NCBI GenBank assembly: GCA_026396535.1
Contig: JAPLWP010000103.1
Span: 1-5,895, forward strand
DNA: 5,895 bases
Source: Candidatus Magasanikiibacteriota bacterium
GTDB taxonomy: Bacteria > Patescibacteriota > Patescibacteriia > Magasanikbacterales > GWA2-37-8
Reading direction: 5' to 3'
Shown: piece after piece, positions 1 through 5,855 of the stretch
How positions within the stretch are numbered: the stretch's first letter is position 1
Layout: every line of letters begins with the position of its first letter
The notes under the pieces: generated by a model
Database searches by the model: none
What the model was told of the DNA's origin: nothing
Seen by the model: the letters and a program-made list of their open reading frames with translations, nothing else
Made by a program: the position numbers and the translations under genes

Positions 1-31
1 ATATATTTTTTATGATTTTATTTTTAATCAT
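1..31 (-). CDS. Start of a gene running off the left edge (possible mreD or other mre-cluster gene), partial
   Basis: An ATG at 31-29 opens a frame with no stop up to the window edge, reading MIKNKIIKNI. It starts 2 nt after the mreC stop codon (TAG, 36-34), the same spacing as between mreB and mreC. A basic, isoleucine-rich start suits an inner-membrane protein, and genes after mreC are commonly mreD or a penicillin-binding protein gene. That identity is an inference from gene order, because ten codons cannot show the family. An 8-bp AT-rich inverted repeat (10-17 with 26-33) lies over these codons. Confidence 0.5.
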   Translation of the reverse strand, partial: MIKNKIIKNI

Positions 32-33
32 AA

Positions 34-795
34 CTAGTTCGTAATAATACTGACCAGATTTATTTTTTGATATTCTACGGCTGGAGTAATTACTGCCTGT
101 TGAAAAGGCTGGTAAGATTCATTTTCAATTGCAGCTACCTTACCAATCACTAGGCCGCTTGGAACCGACAACTCAATACCAGAAGTAATAATTTGATCCC
201 CTATCGCCACGTTTTCGTTGCGAGGAATAAAATTCATTTTGATGCTGAGTCCGTAACCGCCTTCTACCACGCCCAAGCTGTGATCAGAGTTTGTAACTGT
301 GGCCGCAATTTTACTTTGATTATCGTTGAGTAAGCGAGCGAAAGAAATATTATTTTCTACTTTAATTATTTTTCCTACCAAAATACCATCGCCATAAATT
401 ACCGATTGATCAACTTTTACTCCGTCGATAGTGCCGCGGTTTAGAATTACCACTTGATCAATTGCCTCGATATTTTTGGCCACTACTTCAGCTCCGAGTA
501 GTTTAAATTTATCTTTAGCTTTGAAGTTTAATTCTAAACGCAGTTCGTTATTTTCTTTTTCTAGAGTTTTATTACGCGCGTCCAAAAGATCAGTTTGAGC
601 CAAGGCCGCGGTAAGTGCTTCGTCGCTATTATTAATTTGAAAAGATTGTTTGTTTATCGGATGAATAGCCCATAAGAAAAAATTTCTTATTTTATTTTCT
701 GCTGTATTGAGCCAGCCAAAATAATGTAAAGCTATCAATAAAAAAAATAAGATTACTATTTTGAGATAGGTTTTTTTGAAGGAGTAATAACGCAT
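34..795 (-). CDS. mreC: Rod shape-determining protein MreC
   Basis: MreC is the bitopic membrane protein of the elongasome. It links cytoplasmic MreB filaments to the periplasmic or outer-face peptidoglycan synthases (PBP2/RodA) during side-wall growth. The 253-residue product has the standard layout: a short basic N-terminus, one membrane segment at about residues 11-28, a coiled coil at about 57-95 (rich in Leu, Glu, Lys and Asn), and then the two-lobed beta domain. Family signatures visible in the beta domain are LNRGTIDGVKVDQ (118-130), the GDGILVGKI stretch (135-143), the LLNDNQSKI stretch (155-163), GDQIITSG (199-206) and PSGLVIGKV (212-220). It is shorter than proteobacterial MreC and lacks a long C-terminal tail. 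The ATG start lies 2 nt after the mreB stop with no clear Shine-Dalgarno site, so translation probably depends on coupling to mreB. Confidence in the family is high. Confidence 0.93.
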   Translation of the reverse strand: MRYYSFKKTYLKIVILFFLLIALHYFGWLNTAENKIRNFFLWAIHPINKQSFQINNSDEALTAALAQTDLLDARNKTLEKENNELRLELNFKAKDKFKLLGAEVVAKNIEAIDQVVILNRGTIDGVKVDQSVIYGDGILVGKIIKVENNISFARLLNDNQSKIAATVTNSDHSLGVVEGGYGLSIKMNFIPRNENVAIGDQIITSGIELSVPSGLVIGKVAAIENESYQPFQQAVITPAVEYQKINLVSIITN

Positions 796-797
796 GT

Positions 798-1844
798 TTA
801 ATTATTATGATGAGGTGATAATATTGCTACTTCTTGGAGGAGTTCCATATCATCAAGCAGCAAACCGTTGCCGCGTACTACCGAAGTCAAAGGATCGTCA
901 GCAATACGCACTGGGATTTCAGTGGCGCGAGCAATTAATTTATCCAAACCGCGTAGTAGCGCGCCGCCACCAGATAGTAAAATGCCACGTTCATGGATAT
1001 CAGCTACTAATTCTGGTGGTGAAGTTTCTAGAGTTGCTTTGACATGATCTACGATAGTGCGCAGGGATTTGATGATAGCTTCGCGTACTTGAGCATCATT
1101 GATCATGATTTCTTTTGGCAGACCGCTAAGCAAATCGCGACCACGCATAGGATATTGCATGGTTTCGGACAATTCAATAGCTGAACCAATTTTTATTTTG
1201 ATATCTTCGGCTTGGCGTTCACCTAGTAGTAAATTGAATTCATCACGAGCGTATTGCACGATATTGCGGTTGAGTTCGTCGCCCGCAATTTTGATAGATT
1301 GCCAATTCACAACGCCGCTTAGAGAGATCAAAGCAATTTCGGAAGTACCGCCGCCAATTTCTACAATCAGATTGCCCACTGGCTCACGCACCGGCATACG
1401 AGCGCCAATAGCGGCCGCCATCGGCTCTTGCACCACGTATACTTCTTTGGCACCAGCATTGATGGCTGCATCGGATACGGCTTTTCTTTCTACTTCGGTA
1501 ATTTCTAAAGGTATGCCTATTACTACACGGGGGCGAGAAAAGAAATTTCGTTCGTCTTCATTTATTTTATCAATAAAATAACGCAACATTTTTTCAGTCA
1601 CTTCAAAGTCAGCAATAATACCACCAATTAAAGGACGAGGAGTAATAATATGAGGAGGAGTTTTGCCAACCATTTCTTTGGCTTGATTACCTACGGCCAA
1701 GATCTGTTCAGTGCGAGTATTGATGGCCACTACACTTGGTTCGTTGATTACGATACCGCGATTTTTTACATATACCAAAGTATTGGCCGTACCAAGGTCA
1801 ATGCCGAGATCTTTGCGGAAACGATTAAATAATTTATCAAACAT
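798..1844 (-). CDS. mreB: Rod shape-determining protein MreB (actin-like ATPase)
   Basis: MreB is the bacterial actin homologue. It forms membrane-bound antiparallel filaments that guide side-wall synthesis. I chose the ATG at 1844 (348 residues) because the resulting MFDKLFNRF start is a typical amphipathic membrane helix. A GTG at 1850, in frame two codons earlier, is the alternative. In the ATG numbering, phosphate-1 is DLGIDLGTANT at 12-22 (Asp16), the catalytic Glu is E140 in QEPMAAAIGA, phosphate-2 is VEIGGGTSE at 161-169, and the adenosine motif LLSGGGALLRGLD is at 289-301. Length and motif spacing are normal. The odd point is Glu162, where MreB and actins normally have Asp (see findings). 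The gene overlaps the upstream membrane-protein gene by 8 nt and is followed 2 nt later by mreC, so the genes are very probably co-transcribed. No Shine-Dalgarno site is visible. Confidence 0.95.
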   Translation of the reverse strand: MFDKLFNRFRKDLGIDLGTANTLVYVKNRGIVINEPSVVAINTRTEQILAVGNQAKEMVGKTPPHIITPRPLIGGIIADFEVTEKMLRYFIDKINEDERNFFSRPRVVIGIPLEITEVERKAVSDAAINAGAKEVYVVQEPMAAAIGARMPVREPVGNLIVEIGGGTSEIALISLSGVVNWQSIKIAGDELNRNIVQYARDEFNLLLGERQAEDIKIKIGSAIELSETMQYPMRGRDLLSGLPKEIMINDAQVREAIIKSLRTIVDHVKATLETSPPELVADIHERGILLSGGGALLRGLDKLIARATEIPVRIADDPLTSVVRGNGLLLDDMELLQEVAILSPHHNN

Positions 1845-2235
1845 ATTCACGATTGTGGTACTTGCGGTTGGATAAAATCACTCCCTCTATTAGTACATAT
1901 AGAATTACCAAAAAGATCGCATTCCACCAGAACAATAAATTAAATTGACGTAAAACCAAAATACAAATTACAAAACCTCCAAGCAATATCCCCTGAGTGA
2001 AAGTTTTTTTCACTTGGCGAAAAACCGCGTCGTCATGCACAGTGCGACGGCTTTTTATCAAAAATCCAATCACAGAAAACAAACCAACAATTCCCAAAAA
2101 TAAACTGCTATAGAAAAAAGTAAAAATTACAAAATTGGCTTCTTGAGGATCGGTGTTAAACAATATAAAAAACCAGGCTACCCAACAAATAAGGGTGCCT
2201 GCCGCCATCAGATGTAAATATTGTTTTAAGGTCAT
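1837..2235 (-). CDS. Small four-TM integral membrane protein of unknown function
   Basis: I cannot assign a function. The product is 132 residues when started at ATG 2235 (MTLKQYLHLM). A TTG at 2274 in the same frame would add 13 residues and is less likely. Four hydrophobic segments are visible at about 9-27, 34-60, 81-96 and 100-121. Between TM2 and TM3 lies a basic cytoplasmic-type loop (KSRRTVHDD, then RQVKK), and the tail after TM4 is also basic (NRKYHNR). This predicts both ends and the middle loop in the cytoplasm. TM3-TM4 carry a distinctive RQFNLLFWWNA stretch (96-106). I believe similar short membrane proteins occur in other Patescibacteria, but this is recollection and I could not search. 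Its end overlaps the mreB start by 8 nt, so it is probably translationally coupled to mreB and may act at the membrane with the Mre system. That role is an inference from position only. Confidence 0.8.
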   Translation of the reverse strand: MTLKQYLHLMAAGTLICWVAWFFILFNTDPQEANFVIFTFFYSSLFLGIVGLFSVIGFLIKSRRTVHDDAVFRQVKKTFTQGILLGGFVICILVLRQFNLLFWWNAIFLVILYVLIEGVILSNRKYHNREYV

Positions 2236-2293
2236 AGGTGCAGTAATTATATCCCAAAAAATTTTCTTTGGCAAGGTGGTTATTTTGGCTATA

Positions 2294-2587
2294 TTAAGAC
2301 AAATATCTGATCTTTTTCACTGGTATATCACTGTAGTTTTGATTTAGGCTGCTCAGCAGATCTCGCTCTTTTAGCTTGATTTCTTGGGCCATTATGGAGC
2401 TAAGGCAGGCAATCACAAGTACGCCTTCTTTTACATATATGGCCTGAGCTAGTTTTTTGCCACCATCACCCCAATTTTTTTCTATAAAAATATTGGCATT
2501 ATCTACCAGGGCGGCCGAAAGCACGCCTTTGATAAATGGTGAAGTGCGGCCTTTGTATTTGAGAATATCGGCTAGTGATTTCATCAT
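2294..2587 (-). CDS. DUF721 / DciA-like protein
   Basis: This 97-residue protein fits the DUF721 family, whose best-known member, DciA, helps load or activate the replicative helicase DnaB in bacteria that lack DnaC/DnaI. The family core is visible: a tryptophan before a small-residue turn (W39-GDGG), an alanine-rich helix start, the strand YVKEGVLVIAC (51-61), the SSIMAQEIKLKERDLLSSLN segment split over 63-82 that matches the typical SS-x-x-AQEL-x-L helix, and a final VKKIRYL strand (90-96). It is a minimal form with only the KH-like core and no long extension. The ATG at 2587 overlaps the stop of the helicase-nuclease gene (ATGATGA, 2581-2587). The second ATG at 2584 is an equally coupled alternative. 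Family assignment is good, but a helicase-loading role in this organism is inferred. Confidence 0.8.
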   Translation of the reverse strand: MMKSLADILKYKGRTSPFIKGVLSAALVDNANIFIEKNWGDGGKKLAQAIYVKEGVLVIACLSSIMAQEIKLKERDLLSSLNQNYSDIPVKKIRYLS

Positions 2588-5505
2588 ACTCGAAAATCAC
2601 AGATATCGCGGAAGTCGCAGTACTGACAAGTTTCCTTATTTGGTTTTGGTGTAAAATTTTTCTTTTTTATTTCGGTAATTATTTCATCAATTTTTATTTT
2701 TTCTTTTTCAGTTTCTTCGTCAGTACCTTTAAAAGCTTGAACACTGTTATTATCTAAATAATAATAACGCAATTCAGATACTTCACCGAGGTTGCGCAGT
2801 TCAATCACGCTCTCAGCCGCGATTTGGTAAATCAAGAGCTGGCTTTTATCTTCGGCAGCGAGTTTATCTTTTGGTCGTCCGGTTTTATAATCAATAATTG
2901 CTAATTTACCGTCAATAGTTTTATCGATACGGTCAATTTGGCCTTTGATAGTATGATCTTTCAATCGGAAACGAAAACCTTTTTCCACGGTGATAGGCAC
3001 AGTCCAACCTTCTTTTTCACCACGAGTATAAAAGTTTTCCAGAATCTCAATCCCCTTTTTCTTGTACTCTTGTTTTTGGCTAGCGGATTGAAACCAGCTG
3101 TCCTGCCAAGCTTCCCTATAAATTTCTTTTAAAGTATCCAGTGATGGCACTTTTATTTCTTCGCCCAATTTTGGGGCGTCAGCAGTAAACAAAGAATTTT
3201 GTTTAGCGGAATTTAATTCAATCACCTGCTGATAAAATTTTTGCAAAGTACCGTGCATGGTTTTACCAAAACTAAATACCCCTTTACCGAAAGTTGGTAC
3301 TTTGAGAATAAATTGAAAACGATATTGCCAAGGACATTTATCAAAAGATTGTAATTGCGAAAAAGAAAATTCTTTTGGAATTTCAAGTTCAAAAGTTTCA
3401 GCTACCTCCTCATTAGATTTTTGTTCCAGATCAATAATTGGTCCGCTGCTGATTATTTCTCGGCTAAAAGCGGTCTGATTGGTACTCTCCAATTCCATTA
3501 TAAATTTAGAAAGTTTTTTATCACGCGCTCCGCCGTAATTTTTGGCTGCGGTAAAATATACACCTTGTTTGGCACGAGTGATAGCTACAAATAGTAAGCG
3601 GCGTTCTTCCTGAGTATGGGCGTCACCGCTTGGTAGGGCCGCTTCGCGCACCAGCGCATCGGGTAGGTCGATAGCGGTAGAGCGATTGGTAGATGGAAAT
3701 CTTTGATCAACAAAATTTGGGATAAAGACATATTCAAATTCCAAACCCTTAGACTTATGGATGGTGGAAATTTTTACAGCATCACTTTTAACCTCTTTAG
3801 AAAAATCTTCACCATCATCGCCTGACTCAAGTAAAGTTTCAAAATATGTCAGCCAAGCGCGCACGCCGGTATCGTTATTATTTTTTTGAAATTCGTCTAT
3901 CTTTTCAAACAAGGCTTGTAAATATAAAATATCAATTTGATATTTTTCCACATTATCGCTGAGCAGTTTTAGATAACCGGATTTTTCCCAAAATTTATAT
4001 AGCACCCGGCCGGCCGGCTCTTGTTTGCTCAGCTGTGTACATTCACCTACGATGTTTATTAATTTATCGGTAACTTCCTGCCCATGTTTGCTCAATTTAA
4101 TAATTCCACGGGAAGCTACTTTGATGGATTCAAAAAGTGAAACAGTTTGACGGCGACTGTATAGTAGAAGTTGAGAAAGGTCGCTGTAATACATCGAAAA
4201 AATTGGACTATTGAGAATGCGATAAACAGCGCTAGATTCGTGATAATTGTCACATAGGCGCAAAAATGCCAAACTATCCAAGACTACCTTTTGGCGAAAC
4301 AAACCGCTCGGAGAGGCAAATTCATAAGGAATACCAGATTGATTGAGATAAGGAATAAACTGATCAGCAAAACTATTAGCGCGACAAAGTATCGCAAAAT
4401 CATTCCATTTCAGGTCTTTATTTTTTTCTTTTAGAGTAAGAATTTTTTTACACAGCAAATCCGCTTCATGGCTAGGATTTTGTCCAAACAATAAATCACA
4501 GTCCCCTACTTTTTTGGTTTGGGATGAGAGTTTTTTGCTAATTTTTAGTTTATCTTCCAAACGATCCGGATTATTGAGCTGAATAAAATTATAAGCCAAG
4601 TCCAATATTTTTTGTCCGGAACGATAGTTTTCGGTTAGTACCACTTCTTTTGAATTTGCAAAATCATCTTTAAATTGCAAAATATTGGATACCGAAGCGC
4701 CACGGAATTTATAGATGCTTTGGTCATCGTCCCCTACTACGGTGAGTTTGGTCTCAGCGTTGGAGCTTAATAATTTAATAAGTTGATATTGAGAATAATT
4801 AATATTTGGTCGTTCTTGGAAAAGTTTGACGGTATAAAAAATAAGATCCGCAAAGTCCAGCGAGCTGGTATTGAGCAGTAGCTGATTGTATACATGATAA
4901 GCCTCGGCCAGTTCGTTTATTCTTTTTATCTCCAGTGCGGTATCATCAGTACTATTTTCGGTCTTCTTTTTATTTTTTTTGCTTGGCTCCAAATCCGAAT
5001 CCAAATTTAGCCCTTGAGCATATTCTAGATAATTCTGCGGAGTGACCAATTCATCTTTGCATTTTTGAAAATGTTTAATCATCGCGTGAATAAATTTGGT
5101 AGGATTGCCAAGTGGTCGATAATAATCCAATTTAAATTTATCTAAATTTTGGCGTACGAGTAGCCAGCTTTCAGTTTCGTTGAGAAGTTTAAAATTATTT
5201 GGGATACCAATATCGAGCGCACTGCTTTCCAAAATCTGTTGGCAAAGTCCATGAAAAGTACAGGTGAGGACATCAAAACCGGAAAAAGATAAAAGCTCTT
5301 GCACTCTATCCTCCATTTCAGCTGTGGCTTTTTCCATAAAAGTCACAGCCAAAATTTCCTCAGCGCGAGCGAGTTTATTTTGGATCAGATAGGCTATTTT
5401 TTGAGTGATCACCGTGGTCTTGCCCGTACCAGCACCGGCCACTATCAGTAGTGGGCCGTCATTGTATTCCACCGCGATTTTTTGATTGGGATTCAAATTT
5501 GACAT
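2584..5505 (-). CDS. UvrD/PcrA-type helicase fused to AddB/RecB-like Fe-S nuclease; motif II (Walker B) missing
   Basis: A 973-residue fusion resembling AddAB/AdnAB-type DNA end-processing enzymes. The helicase part (1 to about 670) shows the Q motif (LNPNQ, 4-8), Walker A GAGTGKT (24-30), motif Ia TFMEKATAEM (55-64), Ib TFHG (83-86), motif III GDDDQSIYKFRGA (258-270), IV TENYRS (291-296), V TIHKSKGLEF (581-590) and VI EERRLLFVAITRAK (633-646). A Lys/Asp-rich insert occupies 170-190. Motif II should lie between PNI (233-235) and NYSQY (236-240) but is absent (see findings). The C-terminal part (about 710-973) is a PD-(D/E)XK nuclease with H751, D858 in GQIDRID, D872/K874 in IDYKTG, and Q889/Y893. 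Four cysteines, C724 and C960-x2-C963-x5-C969, match the AddB-type 4Fe-4S pattern. The start gives the usual N-terminus, but no Shine-Dalgarno site is seen. The expected role is double-strand-break or repair processing, in doubt because Walker B is lost. Confidence 0.92.
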   Translation of the reverse strand: MSNLNPNQKIAVEYNDGPLLIVAGAGTGKTTVITQKIAYLIQNKLARAEEILAVTFMEKATAEMEDRVQELLSFSGFDVLTCTFHGLCQQILESSALDIGIPNNFKLLNETESWLLVRQNLDKFKLDYYRPLGNPTKFIHAMIKHFQKCKDELVTPQNYLEYAQGLNLDSDLEPSKKNKKKTENSTDDTALEIKRINELAEAYHVYNQLLLNTSSLDFADLIFYTVKLFQERPNINYSQYQLIKLLSSNAETKLTVVGDDDQSIYKFRGASVSNILQFKDDFANSKEVVLTENYRSGQKILDLAYNFIQLNNPDRLEDKLKISKKLSSQTKKVGDCDLLFGQNPSHEADLLCKKILTLKEKNKDLKWNDFAILCRANSFADQFIPYLNQSGIPYEFASPSGLFRQKVVLDSLAFLRLCDNYHESSAVYRILNSPIFSMYYSDLSQLLLYSRRQTVSLFESIKVASRGIIKLSKHGQEVTDKLINIVGECTQLSKQEPAGRVLYKFWEKSGYLKLLSDNVEKYQIDILYLQALFEKIDEFQKNNNDTGVRAWLTYFETLLESGDDGEDFSKEVKSDAVKISTIHKSKGLEFEYVFIPNFVDQRFPSTNRSTAIDLPDALVREAALPSGDAHTQEERRLLFVAITRAKQGVYFTAAKNYGGARDKKLSKFIMELESTNQTAFSREIISSGPIIDLEQKSNEEVAETFELEIPKEFSFSQLQSFDKCPWQYRFQFILKVPTFGKGVFSFGKTMHGTLQKFYQQVIELNSAKQNSLFTADAPKLGEEIKVPSLDTLKEIYREAWQDSWFQSASQKQEYKKKGIEILENFYTRGEKEGWTVPITVEKGFRFRLKDHTIKGQIDRIDKTIDGKLAIIDYKTGRPKDKLAAEDKSQLLIYQIAAESVIELRNLGEVSELRYYYLDNNSVQAFKGTDEETEKEKIKIDEIITEIKKKNFTPKPNKETCQYCDFRDICDFRV

Positions 5506-5548
5506 ACCAAAATTAAGAGTAGTTTTTACCCTTAGATAGAATTTCTTT

Positions 5549-5683
5549 CTAAATGTGGGCGGCTAAACATCCACAACCACAGCCGTCCTGGCAGCTACAG
5601 CAACCATGACAAATACTGCTGTTGCAAACGCAAGCATCCTCTTCATTCTCCAGAATTAGGGTGCAGGTGTTGCATTTGGACAT
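5549..5683 (-). CDS. 44-residue cysteine-rich, metallothionein-like protein
   Basis: An ORF from ATG 5683 to TAG 5549 encodes 44 residues, 11 of them cysteine and two histidine. Cysteine spacing is C4-x2-C7-x10-C18-x-C20-x4-C25-x2-C28-C29-x-C31-x3-C35-x-C37-x-C39. The first part (CNTC ... CVC) could form a zinc-ribbon-like site. The second part (CHGCCSC, then CGCGC) looks like a metal-thiolate cluster of the metallothionein kind. There is no signal peptide or membrane segment, so it is probably cytoplasmic. A good promoter lies immediately upstream, and a terminator isolates it from the gene before. The helicase gene starts 43 nt downstream with no clear terminator between, so read-through is possible. 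Binding of Zn, Cu or other thiophilic metals is an inference from cysteine content. I do not recognise a named family. Confidence 0.72.
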   Translation of the reverse strand: MSKCNTCTLILENEEDACVCNSSICHGCCSCQDGCGCGCLAAHI

Positions 5684-5691
5684 ATGTGTTT

Positions 5692-5720
5692 AGTATAGCA
5701 GAGAAGGATTTGGGTGGCTA
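5692..5720 (-). promoter_or_regulatory. Sigma-70-type promoter with extended -10 for the cysteine-rich gene
   Basis: On the minus strand, a -10 hexamer TATACT (5697-5692) is preceded by TGC (5700-5698), giving an extended -10. A -35-like TAGCCA (5720-5715, 4 of 6 matches to TTGACA) lies 17 nt upstream. Only 8 nt (AAACACAT) separate the -10 from the ATG at 5683. Transcription would therefore start at or within a few bases of the start codon, implying a leaderless or nearly leaderless message. No Shine-Dalgarno sequence is present, which agrees with this. Confidence 0.6.
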
Positions 5721-5736
5721 GTCCTAAAAAATGGTA

Positions 5737-5806
5737 ACAAAAAACCGTTCGCCTGCTCTATCTCTAAAATTTAGAAATAAAGCAGGTTTGACGAACGGTT
5801 TGTTGT
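5737..5806 (-). terminator. Long hairpin with U-tract, rho-independent terminator of the upstream gene
   Basis: A 70-nt imperfect inverted repeat. A 10-bp block, AAACCGTTCG (5742-5751) with CGAACGGTTT (5792-5801), is followed inward by CCTGCT/AGCAGG (5752-5757 with 5781-5786) after a 5-nt bulge (5787-5791). Further pairing continues in to TCTAAA/TTTAGA at the tip (5763-5775), and four more pairs lie outside a single mismatch. On the minus strand the second arm runs into six T residues (5744-5739), the classic terminator form. On the plus strand the following tract is the weaker TTTGTTG, so any terminator activity there would be poor. It fits as the end of the gene stopping at 5856. Confidence 0.72.
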
Positions 5807-5814
5807 CCTAACTG

Positions 5815-5830
5815 CGCCTTTATAAAGGCG
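5815..5830. repeat. 16-nt perfect palindrome CGCCTTTATAAAGGCG
   Basis: Positions 5815-5822 are the exact reverse complement of 5823-5830. It lies between the end of the upstream gene and the terminator hairpin. It could form a small extra hairpin in the 3' UTR or be a site for a dimeric DNA-binding protein. It has no U-tract of its own, so it is not a terminator alone. Confidence 0.6.
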
Positions 5831-5846
5831 GGCCGCGGATAAACAT
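5820..5846 (-). CDS. Possible 8-codon mini-ORF (MFIRGPPL) with strong Shine-Dalgarno
   Basis: ATG at 5846-5844 opens eight codons ending in TAA at 5822-5820. AAGGAGG (5857-5851), the best Shine-Dalgarno match in the window, lies 4 nt upstream of the ATG and overlaps the stop codon of the preceding gene. The stop codon falls in the middle of the palindrome at 5815-5830. It could be a leader peptide, or chance sequence in a 3' UTR. The peptide has no run of a regulatory amino acid, and the spacing is tight. Support is weak. Confidence 0.2.
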   Translation of the reverse strand: MFIRGPPL

Positions 5847-5855
5847 CCTTCCTCC

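Noticed and set aside
10..33. 8-bp inverted repeat (TTATGATT/AATCATAA) just after mreC, possible terminator
   Set aside because: The stem has only one G-C pair, no U-tract follows on either strand, and it overlaps the first codons of an open frame that continues the operon.
794..1042. Plus-strand 82-codon ORF with AAGGAG 9 nt upstream of its ATG
   Set aside because: It is antisense to the conserved 3' end of mreB. The AAGGAG is the complement of the MreC start region, and the product has no recognisable features.
1099..1581. Plus-strand 160-codon ORF opposite mreB
   Set aside because: It mirrors the conserved MreB core and has a composition typical of antisense frames.
5506..5548. Separate promoter for the helicase operon
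   Set aside because: Candidate -10 elements such as TATCTA or TACTCT match the consensus at only about three positions and have no paired -35, so I do not call one.
5531..5552. Weak inverted repeat TTAGA/TCTAA between the cysteine-rich gene and the helicase gene, possible terminator
   Set aside because: There are only about five A-T-rich pairs with an 11-nt loop and no U-tract after it on the minus strand.
5731..5811. Plus-strand 26-codon ORF starting ATGGTAACA
   Set aside because: It lies entirely over the terminator hairpin, has no Shine-Dalgarno site and is explained by the repeat.
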